Positions 49,033 to 57,969 of a DNA stretch of 64,000 bases are shown piece after piece. The stretch spans positions 163,154-227,153 of the forward strand of contig JBMDXQ010000006.1 in NCBI GenBank assembly GCA_048594975.1. The letters are read 5' to 3'. A program made the translations under genes and the position numbers. This stretch comes from JBMDXB01 sp048594975 (GTDB taxonomy: Bacteria > Acidobacteriota > Vicinamibacteria > Vicinamibacterales > 2-12-FULL-66-21). The notes beneath the pieces are model-generated. The model was not told the origin of the DNA. It made no database searches and saw only the letters and a list, made by a program, of their open reading frames with translations. Each line of letters begins with the position of its first letter. Position 1 is the first letter of the stretch.

Positions 49033-50001
49033 TTATTGGAAGATCCGTTCGAGCGCGCCGGCATTGCCGTAGATGATCAGCGCCACCGCGGCGGCCCAGA
49101 GCGCGACGCAGATCAGGAGAGGACGGTCCGTCAGCAGCATGTCCGTCGGACTGCCGCCGCCCTCCTTCTGGTGTACCAGGTACAGATATCGGAAGATGCC
49201 ATACAGCGGAAACGGCAGCGTCAACCCCAGCAGCGAGGTGCCGAACTTCTCGACCGTGTCGGCGCTGACCGTGTAGATCGCATAGGTGACGAGCGTCGAG
49301 GCGGTGACGACCGATATCATCTGGTCGAGGAGATACGGGCTGTATTCCTGTAGGATCCGCCGGTGGCTCGTCGCCGTGTCGGCGAGCAGCACGAGCTCGT
49401 GCCGGCGCTTGCTCAGCGCCAGGAACAGCGCCAGCAGGATGGTCATGATCAGCAGCCAGTGGCTGATCGTCACCCCCAGCACCACCGCCCCGGCCGCCGC
49501 GCGCAGGAAGAACCCGACCGCGATCGTCAGGACGTCGATGATGACGATGTGTTTCAGCGGGCCGGAATACAGCGCGAGCAGCGAGAGATATAGCGCTCCG
49601 ATCAGCCCGAACCCCGGACGCAGCGCGAACGCCGCCGCCAGCCCCACGCTCCCCAGCACGCCCGCGAGCAGCAGCGCGAGCCGAACCGGCACCCGCCCGG
49701 CGGCGATCGGCCGGTGCCGCTTCAGCGGGTGCAGCCGATCCGCGTCGCGGTCGATGACGTCATTGACCAGGTAGACGACGCTCGAGAGCGCACAGAAGAT
49801 CGCGAACGCCGCGATCGAGCGGGCGACCGAACGGGGGTCGAGCAGCAGCAGTCGCTCCGAGAAGAGCAGGGCCCCGAAGATGATGAGGTTCTTGGTCCAC
49901 TGCGACGGGCGCAGCGAGCGGAACAGGTTGAGGGCGAGCGAACGGGTACCCGCTTGCGGCCGGGCCCGCTCGACGAAGTCCGGAATTGTCTGTCGCGCCA
50001 T
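49033..50001 (-). CDS. UbiA-type prenyl-phosphate phosphoribosyltransferase (DPPR synthase-like)
   Basis: 322 aa, about nine membrane helices. The first Asp motif is NDVIDRDADRLHPLKRHRPI and a shorter second motif region (YSGPLKHIVIIDVL) follows. The sequence LRPSQWTKNLIIFG at the start and the LHPLKRHRPIA pattern fit decaprenyl-phosphate phosphoribosyltransferases, which make the precursor of decaprenyl-phospho-arabinose, better than heme or quinone UbiA enzymes. Together with the glycosyltransferases this suggests a prenyl-linked pentose donor. The epimerase that would follow is not in the window. Confidence 0.78.
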   Translation of the reverse strand: MARQTIPDFVERARPQAGTRSLALNLFRSLRPSQWTKNLIIFGALLFSERLLLLDPRSVARSIAAFAIFCALSSVVYLVNDVIDRDADRLHPLKRHRPIAAGRVPVRLALLLAGVLGSVGLAAAFALRPGFGLIGALYLSLLALYSGPLKHIVIIDVLTIAVGFFLRAAAGAVVLGVTISHWLLIMTILLALFLALSKRRHELVLLADTATSHRRILQEYSPYLLDQMISVVTASTLVTYAIYTVSADTVEKFGTSLLGLTLPFPLYGIFRYLYLVHQKEGGGSPTDMLLTDRPLLICVALWAAAVALIIYGNAGALERIFQ

Positions 50002-50036
50002 TCAGCAGCGCGGCGGGTGCCTGGGCGCCGGCCTCG

Positions 50037-50378
50037 CTAGGCCTTGAAGCTCTGGAGGGCCTCGCGCTCGGAATCGAACGTTTCGAACACGGTCAGCAGC
50101 TTCGTGATCGCGAGCAGGTCCTGGATCCGCTTGGTGAGGTTCAGCAGCTTCAGCTTTCCGCCCTGCCGGCTCACCGTCGTGTAGGTGCGGACGATTTCAC
50201 CCAGGCCCGCGCTGTCGATGTAGGGAACGCCTTCGAGGTTGAGCAGCAGCAGCTTCCGTTCCTGCTGGACGAGCGAGTTGATCTTGTCCTTCAGGAGCTC
50301 GTCGCCCTCACCGAGCGTCATCTTCCCCTTGAGGTCGAGAATCGTCACTTCATCGACGACTCGTTCGTCGATTTGCAT
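50037..50378 (-). CDS. STAS-domain anti-sigma factor antagonist
   Basis: 113 aa single STAS domain of the SpoIIAA/RsbV type. The phosphorylatable serine is in YIDSAGLGEIV, where kinase-type anti-sigma factors act. Such proteins switch alternative sigma factors or other partners on when dephosphorylated. No cognate kinase or phosphatase gene is nearby, so the partner is unknown. Monocistronic, 35 bp before the prenyltransferase start and preceded by a 140-bp gap with no obvious element. Confidence 0.92.
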   Translation of the reverse strand: MQIDERVVDEVTILDLKGKMTLGEGDELLKDKINSLVQQERKLLLLNLEGVPYIDSAGLGEIVRTYTTVSRQGGKLKLLNLTKRIQDLLAITKLLTVFETFDSEREALQSFKA

Positions 50379-50518
50379 CGCCGCTCCTCCAGCCCGGCCG
50401 CTTAGCGGGACGCCGGGCCCCCGCCGGCTGGCCTGGCGTTCGTCCGCCCGAGCGCTCCTCCGCGCCTACGGTTCACAGAAAATAGACCGGACAGCGTACT
50501 ACGCAAGTTCAAGAACTG

Positions 50519-53500
50519 TCAATGATTAGCGGCCTTCGACGGCGGCTGCCCAGGCCCCTGCCCCCTCAGCGTTTGAACGACGACGTAGAGGACCGGGATA
50601 AAGATGACGTTCAGGAAAGTGGACACCGTCATGCCACCGGCCACCGCCGTACCTACCGAATGACGCGCTTCCTGGCCCGCTCCTGTGGCGAAGGCCAGCG
50701 GCAGCACGCCGAGGATGAACGCCAGCGACGTCATGAGGATCGGGCGGAGCCGGATTCGCGCCGCTTCGATGGCCGCCTCCAGCACGGACAGTCCTCTCCG
50801 GCGCAGCTGTTCGGCGAACTCGACGATCAGGATTCCGTTCTTCGCCGACAGGCCAACCAGCATGACCAGGCCGACCTGGCAGTAGACGTCGTTGGCGAGG
50901 TCGCGTGCCCACTGCGCGCTCAAGGCACCGAGGACTGCCAGGGGCACGCTCAACAGGACGATGAACGGCAGCACGAGACTCTCGTACTGCGCCGCGAGGG
51001 TGAGGTAGGCGAGCACGATCGCCAGGCCGAAAATGTACAGCGTCAAACGCCCGGCCTTCGTCTCCTCGAGCGAGATGCCCGACCACGCATACCCCATGCC
51101 CTCGGGCAGCGTGGTCTCGGCCAGGCGCTCCATCTCCTGCAGGGCGTCGCCGGAACTGACGCCCGGCCGGGCAGAGCCGTTGATCGTGGCAGAGCGAAAC
51201 AGGTTGAAGTGGTTGATGACCGACGGCGACGTCGTCTCGCGGAGCTCGACGACCTGTTCCAGCGGGACCATCTCCCCCGAGCGCGTGCGCGCGTAGAGCT
51301 GCCTCAACCCCTGCGGGTTGGCGCGGTAGCGCTGATCCGCCTGCACGTACACGCGGTAGGCGCGGTTGTTCAGCTCGAAGTCGTTGACGTACTGCGAACC
51401 GAGGAAGATCTGCAGTGCGCTTGTCACCTCGCCGAGCGGCAGGCCGAGCGCGAGGGCGCGCGACCGGTCGATCGTCACCTGCAGCTGCGGGTCGTTCGCG
51501 GTGAACGGGCTGAAGAGCCCCTGCAGTCGTGGCGACTGGTTGCCCGCCGCGGCCACAGTCTGCGTCGCCTGCGCCAGGTTGGCGATGTCGGTGCCGGTCT
51601 GATCGAGCACCTGGAACTCGAAGCCGCCGAACCGGCTCAGGCCGGGAATCGCCGGTGGTGCGAAGGCGACGACGACAGCCCCGGGAAGCCCGAGGAGCTG
51701 GGGCATCAGCCGTCCGGTCACCGCGCGCGCCGCGTGCTCGTCGCCCGGCCGCTGGTCGAACGGTTTGAGGCGCACGAACATGATGCCCTGGTTCGAGCCG
51801 GCGCCGCTGAAGCTGAAGCCCATGACCGCGAACAGCGCGAGCACGTCCGGATCGCGGCGGATGATCGCCTCGGCCTGGCGCGCCACCGTGGACGTGTACT
51901 CGAGCGACGCTCCCGCCGGCGCCTGCACCTGCACGATGAAATAGCCCTGGTCTTCCTCGGGGACGAACGCACGCGGCACCATCCGGTACGTCCAATAGGT
52001 CAGCCCGAGCGCGACCACGAATGCCGCCACCAGCGCCCATCGAATCCGCATGCCTCGGCGCAGCGCGCGGACGTAGACGTTGGTCCCCGAGGTGATCACG
52101 CGCTCGAAGAACGAGAAGAAGCGTCCCTTGTGGTGGCTCTCGCGGTCGAGCAGCAGCGCCGACAGGGCTGGCGTCAGGGTCACGGCATTGAACACGGACA
52201 GCGCCACAGCGAAGGCGATCGTCATCGCGAACTGCGCGTACAGCCGGCCGGTGGTCCCGGGGAAGAAGGCCACCGGCACGAACACCGCAATCAGCACGAG
52301 GCCGGTCGCGATAACCGCGCCGAACACCTCGCGCATGGCATCGGAGGCCGCCTTCGCCGCCGACACGCGGTACTCCTGGATGTGGCGCTCGATGTTCTCG
52401 ATGACGACGATCGCGTCGTCGACGACGATGCCGGTGGCGAGGATGATGCCGAACAGCGTCAGCGTGTTGATCGAGAAGCCCATCAGCTTCACGAAGGCGA
52501 ACGCGCCGACCAGCGACACCGGGATGGTGATGGCTGGAATGAGCGTGCTCCGCCACGTCTGCAGGAAGATGAAGATGACCAGAACGACGAGTGCGATGGC
52601 CTCGGCGAGCGTCTTCAGCACCTCCCAGATCGATTCCTTGACGACGTCGGTCGTGTTGATCGCGATCTGGTACTTCATCCCGGGCGGAAAGCGCACCGAC
52701 AGGCGTTCCAGCTCGGCGACCGCCTGCTGCGACACCTCGAGCGCGTTGGCGGTCGGCAGCTGAATCACGCCGAACCCGACCGCCTCCTGCCCCTGGAACC
52801 GCAGTCGGGCGCTGTAGGTCTCCGCCCCGAGCTCGGCCCGCCCGACGTCGCCGAGGCGGACGAGCGACCCGTTGCTGCCGCCCTTGAGGATGATGTTCTC
52901 GAACTCCGAGGCGTCACGCAGCCGGCCCACCGCCCGCACGCTGAGCTGGTACATCTGCCCGGCGGGCGCCGGCGACTGTCCGAGGCTTCCGGCGGCCACC
53001 TGGACGTTCTGCTCGCGCAGCGCCTGCACGACGTCGCCCGCCGTCAGCTCGCGCGCGGCGAGCCGATCGGGATCGACCCAGAGGCGCATCGAGTACTTCC
53101 GTTCGCCGAAGATGATGACGTCGGCGATGCCGGGAATCCGTTTCAGCGCGTCCTTGACGTAGATATCCAGGTAGTTGCTCATGAACAGCGAGTCGTACGT
53201 GCCGTTCTCGGCGTACACCCCGACCGCCATGAGGAAGCCCGTCGACTGCTTCTGCACGGTGATGCCGGTCGTCCTGACCTCCGTCGGCATGCGGCCGAGC
53301 GCCTGGTTCACCCGGTTCTGCACCTCCACCGCGGCGACGTCCTGGTCGCGCGTGACGTCGAACGTGACGCTGATCTGCGACGTCCCGGTGTTGCTGCTCG
53401 TCGAGGTCATGTAGACCATGCCCTCGACGCCGTTGATCGCCTGCTCCAGCGGCGTGGTGACGGCGGTCTCGACCTCCTGGGCATTGGCGCCGGTATAGAA

Positions 53501-53644
53501 CGCGGATACCGTCACTTGCGGCGGCGCCAGCTGCGGGTACTGCGCAACCGGCATCGTAGGAATGGCGATGGCCCCGGCCAGGATGATCACGAGCGAGCAG
53601 ACCGAGGCGAGGATGGGGCGGCGGATGAAGGTCTCTACGAACAT
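50519..53644 (-). CDS. RND efflux pump, HAE1/AcrB family
   Basis: 1041 aa, full-length inner-membrane pump with 12 helices and two large periplasmic loops. Proton-relay residues are present: the Asp pair in GIVVDDAIVVIENIERH (AcrB D407/D408) and the Lys in GLSAKNGILIVEFAEQ (K940). The N-terminus FIRRPILASVCSLVIILAG and APPQVTVSAFYTGAN are typical. It exports drugs or other amphiphiles in a tripartite complex. The adaptor gene lies 74 bp upstream. No outer-membrane channel or regulator gene is nearby. Confidence 0.96.
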   Translation of the reverse strand: MFVETFIRRPILASVCSLVIILAGAIAIPTMPVAQYPQLAPPQVTVSAFYTGANAQEVETAVTTPLEQAINGVEGMVYMTSTSSNTGTSQISVTFDVTRDQDVAAVEVQNRVNQALGRMPTEVRTTGITVQKQSTGFLMAVGVYAENGTYDSLFMSNYLDIYVKDALKRIPGIADVIIFGERKYSMRLWVDPDRLAARELTAGDVVQALREQNVQVAAGSLGQSPAPAGQMYQLSVRAVGRLRDASEFENIILKGGSNGSLVRLGDVGRAELGAETYSARLRFQGQEAVGFGVIQLPTANALEVSQQAVAELERLSVRFPPGMKYQIAINTTDVVKESIWEVLKTLAEAIALVVLVIFIFLQTWRSTLIPAITIPVSLVGAFAFVKLMGFSINTLTLFGIILATGIVVDDAIVVIENIERHIQEYRVSAAKAASDAMREVFGAVIATGLVLIAVFVPVAFFPGTTGRLYAQFAMTIAFAVALSVFNAVTLTPALSALLLDRESHHKGRFFSFFERVITSGTNVYVRALRRGMRIRWALVAAFVVALGLTYWTYRMVPRAFVPEEDQGYFIVQVQAPAGASLEYTSTVARQAEAIIRRDPDVLALFAVMGFSFSGAGSNQGIMFVRLKPFDQRPGDEHAARAVTGRLMPQLLGLPGAVVVAFAPPAIPGLSRFGGFEFQVLDQTGTDIANLAQATQTVAAAGNQSPRLQGLFSPFTANDPQLQVTIDRSRALALGLPLGEVTSALQIFLGSQYVNDFELNNRAYRVYVQADQRYRANPQGLRQLYARTRSGEMVPLEQVVELRETTSPSVINHFNLFRSATINGSARPGVSSGDALQEMERLAETTLPEGMGYAWSGISLEETKAGRLTLYIFGLAIVLAYLTLAAQYESLVLPFIVLLSVPLAVLGALSAQWARDLANDVYCQVGLVMLVGLSAKNGILIVEFAEQLRRRGLSVLEAAIEAARIRLRPILMTSLAFILGVLPLAFATGAGQEARHSVGTAVAGGMTVSTFLNVIFIPVLYVVVQTLRGQGPGQPPSKAANH

Positions 53645-53718
53645 GGTCGTTTACAGGGTTGCGACGGGGTCACACGGACGCTCGCGATGCGGGGGCTCAC
53701 CCGAACGCGACGCGCATG

Positions 53719-54825
53719 CTATTCCGGCTTCACCGGCGCGCCGTCGCCGATCTTCTGGATGCCGGACACGATGAGCCGCTCGCCCGGCTTGAGGCCGCTG
53801 CGCGCGACGTAGTCGTTGCCCAGCACTTCGCCCAGAACGACCGGCCGCTGGCGCGCGACGAACCCGCCTTGCTGTGCCGGCTCCGCCACGAAGCAGAAGT
53901 GCTGGCCGCTGACGCGCGTCACCGCCGTGACCGGCACGGTCAGGCCCGGCTCGGCGCTCCACACGATGCGGGCGCGCACGAACTGCTGCACGCGAATGAA
54001 TGGCGGAACCTCGGCGAGACGGCTCTTGACCAGCACCGTCTGTGTCGCGTCGTCGACGCGCGGGGCGACGAAGGTGATCCGGTTGGTCGCCGCCACCTTG
54101 CCTTCGGCGTCGAGCAGCCGGACGGGCAGGCCGAGACGCAGGTGGGGCGACCGGTCGAGCGGGACGTTGATGTACGCTTCGAGGCCCTCGGTGCTGTCGA
54201 TCGTCGTGATCTCGGTCGACGTCGTGACGCGGTCGCCCGCGCGTACCGGGATGTCGCCGATGACGCCGGCCTGGGGCGCGTTCACCGTGTAGTACTGAAG
54301 CTCCACGCGACCCTCGCGAACCTGCGCCTCGAGCGCCGCCAGCCGCGCCTCGGCGGTGCGCAGCGAGTTCTGCGCCTGGTCGAATTCCTGGCGGCTGATC
54401 GCGCCAGCCTCGACCAGCGACTCGAGCCGCTTCACCTGCTGCCGCCAGTACTGCACGTCGGCCTCGGTGCCGGCGCGGTTCGCCTCGGTGCTGCGCACCG
54501 TGGCCCGCTGTTTCTCGGCGTTGATCTGCACGAGCGGCGTCCCGGCGCGGACGCGGTCGCCGGACTTGACGAAGATGCGCGTGACCAGCCCGTCGACCTC
54601 GGGCTGGACGGTGGTGGATCGCAGCGAGCGCACGGTGGCGATGAACTCGGAGGTCTGCTCGATGGGCCGCGCGGCCAGTTCCACGGTCTTCACCGCGGCG
54701 GGCGGCGGTCCGCCGGCGCGCTGCTGCGCGGCCGGCGTGTCGCCGCCGCATCCGGCGGCAGAGATCAGCATCGCGGCGGCACACGCCGCGGGAGTCATTG
54801 CACGGGACGGACGTTCGAGCATCAT
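53719..54825 (-). CDS. RND efflux periplasmic adaptor (membrane fusion lipoprotein)
   Basis: 368 aa from ATG 54825. Upstream in-frame ATGs (54867, 54882) fall in or next to the preceding gene's terminator and are unlikely. A lipobox (LISAAGC) anchors it. Order: beta-barrel and lipoyl halves (VQPEVDGLVTRIFVKSGDRV), an alpha-helical hairpin (95-165), the second lipoyl half (VNAPQAGVIGDIPVRAGDRV), and a membrane-proximal domain. It links the pump at 50519-53644 to an outer-membrane channel. Confidence 0.93.
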   Translation of the reverse strand: MMLERPSRAMTPAACAAAMLISAAGCGGDTPAAQQRAGGPPPAAVKTVELAARPIEQTSEFIATVRSLRSTTVQPEVDGLVTRIFVKSGDRVRAGTPLVQINAEKQRATVRSTEANRAGTEADVQYWRQQVKRLESLVEAGAISRQEFDQAQNSLRTAEARLAALEAQVREGRVELQYYTVNAPQAGVIGDIPVRAGDRVTTSTEITTIDSTEGLEAYINVPLDRSPHLRLGLPVRLLDAEGKVAATNRITFVAPRVDDATQTVLVKSRLAEVPPFIRVQQFVRARIVWSAEPGLTVPVTAVTRVSGQHFCFVAEPAQQGGFVARQRPVVLGEVLGNDYVARSGLKPGERLIVSGIQKIGDGAPVKPE

Positions 54826-54880
54826 TACGACCCTGGGACGCGATTCTCTGACGGGTTGTTTCACGGGCATCGCCGAAAGC

Positions 54881-54907
54881 AAAAAGGGCCACGCCGCGGC
54901 GTGGCCC
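54881..54907 (-). terminator. Rho-independent terminator
   Basis: On the minus strand a perfect 22-nt palindrome (GGGCCACGCCG / CGGCGTGGCCC) is followed by TTTTT. It ends the zinc-ribbon gene 26 bp after its stop and separates it from the efflux operon. Confidence 0.88.
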
Positions 54908-54933
54908 GAAGAGTCGCGACGAGAGTGGCCAGA

Positions 54934-55245
54934 TCAGGCGCCGCCGGCTCCTGCGAACTTCCGCTGCTGAAAACATTCCTTGCAGAACACCGGTTTGCCC
55001 TGGGTGGGGACGAACGGGACGGTCGTGTCCTTCCCGCAGGCCGAGCAGGTGGTCTTCGTTTCCACGCGCTCCCGCCCTGTCGAGGCGCCGGGGGCCGGGC
55101 GCGAGGCGCGCTTCGCCTTGCAGCTCTTGCACCGCTTGGGCTCATTCTTGAAGTTCTTGTCGGCGAAGAACAGCTGCTCTCCCGCCGTCCAGAGGAACTC
55201 CGCACCGCAGTCCACGCATACGAGCGTCTTGTCCTGGAACTCCAT
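54934..55245 (-). CDS. Small zinc-ribbon protein
   Basis: 103 aa from ATG 55245 (family N-terminus MEFQDKTLVCVDCGAEF). There are four CxxC pairs: CVDC, CKSC, CSAC and CKEC. The first half has the probable zinc-binding domain of small bacterial zf proteins (CVDCGAEFLWTAGEQLFF), the second half a CxxC-CxxC ribbon. It should bind two zinc ions and may bind nucleic acid or protein. It follows rpsU on the same strand, a translation-linked position, but its function is unknown. Confidence 0.83.
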   Translation of the reverse strand: MEFQDKTLVCVDCGAEFLWTAGEQLFFADKNFKNEPKRCKSCKAKRASRPAPGASTGRERVETKTTCSACGKDTTVPFVPTQGKPVFCKECFQQRKFAGAGGA

Positions 55246-55312
55246 CGCTACCTCACCAACTCGAACCCGGCCGCCGCGTGGACGCACGCCGCGGCCCCTC
55301 CCTCCCCGCCGC

Positions 55313-55510
55313 CTAGTCCGACTCGCGGCGCTGCTTCTTGCGCGTTCGCTTGCGCGCGAGCGCCTGCTTCGCGCGTCGGCGGTCGCCGGGCTTCAGATAG
55401 AAGGAGTGCTTCTTGATATCCTTGATGATATCTTCCTGCTGGACCTTCCGCTTGAAGCGCCTGAGCGCGCTTTCGATCGACTCGCCTTCCTGGACTTTGA
55501 CTTCAGCCAA
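55313..55510 (-). CDS. rpsU: 30S ribosomal protein S21
   Basis: 65 aa, the usual length. The core is EGESIESALRRFKRKVQQ and the C-terminus is strongly basic. S21 binds the 30S platform near the anti-Shine-Dalgarno region and affects initiation. It is divergent from purD with about 180 bp between. That gap holds short direct repeats (CCTGCACGAA / CCTGCACAAA, about 55626-55642) and no clear consensus promoter for either gene. Confidence 0.95.
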   Translation of the reverse strand: MAEVKVQEGESIESALRRFKRKVQQEDIIKDIKKHSFYLKPGDRRRAKQALARKRTRKKQRRESD

Positions 55511-55690
55511 GCTCGATTAACACCCCCTTCGCGGCCCACCGCGATGCCTGTGGTGCGCCTGTTGGGCCTCTGGAGTCCGACAGAATGTGCTAGGCTATCA
55601 CAGGTTTACGCCCGTTTTCGTCAGGCCTGCACGAACCTGCACAAAAGCTCACAAAACCCTGACGCCGTGGCCCTTAGCTGATTGAGCACG

Positions 55691-57034
55691 ATGCGAATCC
55701 TGGTCGTGGGCAACGGCGGGCGCGAGCACGCGCTCGCGTGGAAGCTCGCCGCCGAACCGGGCGTTGGCGAAGTCATCTGCGCGCCCGGCAACGCCGGCAT
55801 CGCCGCGGCGGCGCGCCTCGCGCACGTCGCTGCCGGCGACACGGAAGCACTGGCGGAGCTCGCCGCGCGTGAGCGCGTCGACCTGACGGTCGTCGGTCCC
55901 GAGCTGCCGCTCGACCGCGGCCTCGCCGACCTGTTCGCGGGGCGCGGGCTGCGCGTGTGCGGTCCGTCGCGCGCCGCCGCCCGACTCGAGTGCAGCAAGG
56001 TGTTCGCCAAGGCGTTCATGGCGCGGCACCGCGTGCCCACCGCCCGCTACCGCGTCTGCGACACTAGCGCGACAGCGCACGCGATTCTCGATGCCGCAGA
56101 GCTCGGGTGGCCGGTGGTAGTGAAGGCTGACGGGCTCGCCGCTGGCAAGGGCGTCGTCATCGCGGCGGATCGTACCGAGGCGGATCGAGCGATCCACGAC
56201 GCCATGGAGGCTCGCCGTTTCGGCGATGCCGGCTCGCGCCTCGTCCTGGAGGAATGCCTCGAGGGCCCCGAGGTATCGTTCTTCACCGTGTGCGACGGGC
56301 GGCGCGCGATTCCGGTCGCGACGGCGCAGGACCACAAGCGAGTCTTCGACGACGACCGCGGGCCGAATACCGGCGGCATGGGCGCGTTCGCGCCGAGCCC
56401 GCTCGTAGACGACGCGATGGCCGGCCGGATCATGCGGGAAATCGTCGAGCCGGTCCTCGCCGGGATGCGCGAGGAGGGCGCGGAATACCGCGGGTTCCTC
56501 TACGCGGGGCTGATGATCACGCGCGATGGGCCGAAGGTGATCGAGTTCAACGTCCGCTTCGGCGACCCGGAGGCGCAGGTCGTGATCCCGATGTTGGAGG
56601 GTGAGCTGGCGCCGATGCTGGCGGCGGCCGCCGACGGAGCGCTCGACGCCTTCCCCGTGGCCCTCTCCTCCAACCGCCACGTCGGCGTGGTGGTTGCCTC
56701 CCGCGGCTATCCAGGGACGTCTCCGCTGGGCCTGCCTATAGCCGGACTCCGCGAGGCGGAGGCACTCGCCGACGTGCTGGTGTTCCACTCGGGTACGGCT
56801 ACTGACCCTCGAGGCGAGACAATCACAGCCGGGGGCCGGGTGCTGACCGTCGTCGGACGGGGCGGCACATTCGAAACCGCTATCGAGCGCGCGTACGCTG
56901 GAGTGGCGTGCATCAGGTTCGACGGGATGCAATTCCGCAGGGACATCGGTCAAAAGGCCTTGAAGACCGCCAGAGCATACTCGCCGGCGCCAAGCCCGAC
57001 CCGCCTCCGCCAAGGCGACAGCGGTCCGCCGTAG
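55691..57034 (+). CDS. purD: Phosphoribosylamine-glycine ligase
   Basis: 447 aa, ATP-grasp enzyme of purine synthesis joining phosphoribosylamine and glycine. It begins MRILVVGNGGREHALAWKL, with VVGPELPLDRGL, VVKADGLAAGKGV, EEFLEG-like LEECLEGPEVSFF, GGMGAFAPSPL and EFNVRFGDPEAQV. The ATG at 55691 fits the family start. The last 20 residues (SPAPSPTRLRQGDSGPP) are not conserved-looking; they and the stop codon are encoded by a palindromic repeat. First gene of a purD-purE-tail-mtaB run on this strand. Confidence 0.95.
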   Translation: MRILVVGNGGREHALAWKLAAEPGVGEVICAPGNAGIAAAARLAHVAAGDTEALAELAARERVDLTVVGPELPLDRGLADLFAGRGLRVCGPSRAAARLECSKVFAKAFMARHRVPTARYRVCDTSATAHAILDAAELGWPVVVKADGLAAGKGVVIAADRTEADRAIHDAMEARRFGDAGSRLVLEECLEGPEVSFFTVCDGRRAIPVATAQDHKRVFDDDRGPNTGGMGAFAPSPLVDDAMAGRIMREIVEPVLAGMREEGAEYRGFLYAGLMITRDGPKVIEFNVRFGDPEAQVVIPMLEGELAPMLAAAADGALDAFPVALSSNRHVGVVVASRGYPGTSPLGLPIAGLREAEALADVLVFHSGTATDPRGETITAGGRVLTVVGRGGTFETAIERAYAGVACIRFDGMQFRRDIGQKALKTARAYSPAPSPTRLRQGDSGPP

Positions 57035-57087
57035 CGCTTCGCGCGAAGGCGGAAGGCGCGACGCGCGTGGGGTGGGGCCCCACGCGC
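57001..57087. repeat. Palindromic repeats at the purD-purE junction
   Basis: Two hairpins lie back to back. The first (57025-57053) pairs TCCGCC with GGCGGA around GCGC-TTC-GCGC and contains the purD stop codon. The second (57063-57087) is a perfect 10-bp stem (GCGCGTGGGG / CCCCACGCGC) with a 5-nt loop. No T-run follows either, so read-through into purE is likely. The first resembles extragenic CCGCC..GGCGG palindromes. Confidence 0.65.
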
Positions 57088-57107
57088 CCTGAGAAAAGCT
57101 GACAGAA

Positions 57108-57608
57108 ATGCCCACGAACATATCTGTTCTGATCCTGATTGGCTCCGACTCCGACGCGCCGGTGATGCAGGGGGCCGCCGACGTACTGCTCGAATTCGGC
57201 ATCCGCTGCGAGATGACCGTCGCCTCCGCTCACCGGTCCCCCGAGCGCGTGCTGCGGCTGGTGCGCGAGGCGCCGCAGCGTGGCGTCAAAGTGTTCATTG
57301 TCGGCGCGGGTGCCGCCGCGCACCTCGCGGGAGTGGTGGCCGCACATACGACCGCCCCGGTGATCGGCGTGCCGATTGATTCTTCGGCGCTGAAGGGGTG
57401 GGACGCACTGCTCTCGACGGTGCAGATGCCGCCCGGCGTCCCCGTCGCCACCGTGTCGATCGGGAAGCCGGGGGCCACCAACGCGGGCGTCCTCGCCGCG
57501 CAGATCCTGGCGGTGGGGGATTCGGCGATTGCCGCGAAGCTCGATGCGTACAAGCGGCAGCTCGCGGAGAAGGTGGAAGCGGCAGCGGCGCGGCTGTCGA
57601 ATGGTTGA
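57108..57608 (+). CDS. purE: 5-(carboxyamino)imidazole ribonucleotide mutase
   Basis: 166 aa class I PurE, moves the carboxylate of N5-CAIR to give CAIR in purine synthesis. It has [14 protein letters not shown] (the substrate Ser/Asp loop), the catalytic His in [25 protein letters not shown] and [19 protein letters not shown]. Class I enzymes need PurK for the preceding step, which is not in the window. Its last 8 bp overlap the start of the next gene. Confidence 0.95.
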   Translation: MPTNISVLILIGSDSDAPVMQGAADVLLEFGIRCEMTVASAHRSPERVLRLVREAPQRGVKVFIVGAGAAAHLAGVVAAHTTAPVIGVPIDSSALKGWDALLSTVQMPPGVPVATVSIGKPGATNAGVLAAQILAVGDSAIAAKLDAYKRQLAEKVEAAAARLSNG

Positions 57609-57969
57609 CATCCGGAACTCTTTTCCGCCATCCACCTGGCAGCGGCTTCCCTTCAACGACGAGCGTTCGGTGGTGACGGCAGCAGGGCACGGCACGCTGG
57701 AGTCTCTGATTCCATTGGCGGATCGGTGCGGCTCTTCAGGTGTGCGGGAAGGCCAGCGCGTGGTGGTGCGAATGAACTACGTCCCGGCCTGGCGTGCGCA
57801 CGTTGACGGCCGGGACGTCCCGCTTCTTGCACTCGCCGGCCAGCTGGCTTTGGCGGCCCCCGCTGCCGGCGACCACGTCGTCCCTTTGCAGTATCCGCGG
57901 CGGCGATGGCTCATGGCACCGGCCGGTGCTGTACTGCTGGCGGGCGCCGCCGCCGTGTCGCGCTTATGA
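57601..57969 (+). CDS. Short protein resembling the C-terminal end of YfhO-family proteins
   Basis: 122 aa. Residues about 50-115 ([20 protein letters not shown].. [11 protein letters not shown] plus one membrane helix) match the C-terminal beta-rich domain and last helix of large YfhO/GT-C membrane proteins, but the preceding membrane body is absent. The ATG at 57601 overlaps the purE stop by 8 bp and the stop overlaps the mtaB start (ATGA), so it is translated in the operon. It could be a decayed fragment or a retained domain. The family link is by pattern only. Confidence 0.5.
   Translation: MVDIRNSFPPSTWQRLPFNDERSVVTAAGHGTLESLIPLADRCGSSGVREGQRVVVRMNYVPAWRAHVDGRDVPLLALAGQLALAAPAAGDHVVPLQYPRRRWLMAPAGAVLLAGAAAVSRL

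Noticed and set aside
41594..50001. Laterally acquired glycan island
   Set aside because: Base composition and codon use look like the flanking genes, and there is no integrase, tRNA gene or direct repeat at its borders.
50522..53812. A frame of over 1000 codons antisense to the RND pump
   Set aside because: High-GC shadow of the pump: translated sequence is Arg/Asp/His-rich without domain motifs, whereas the minus strand has the full AcrB-type signature.
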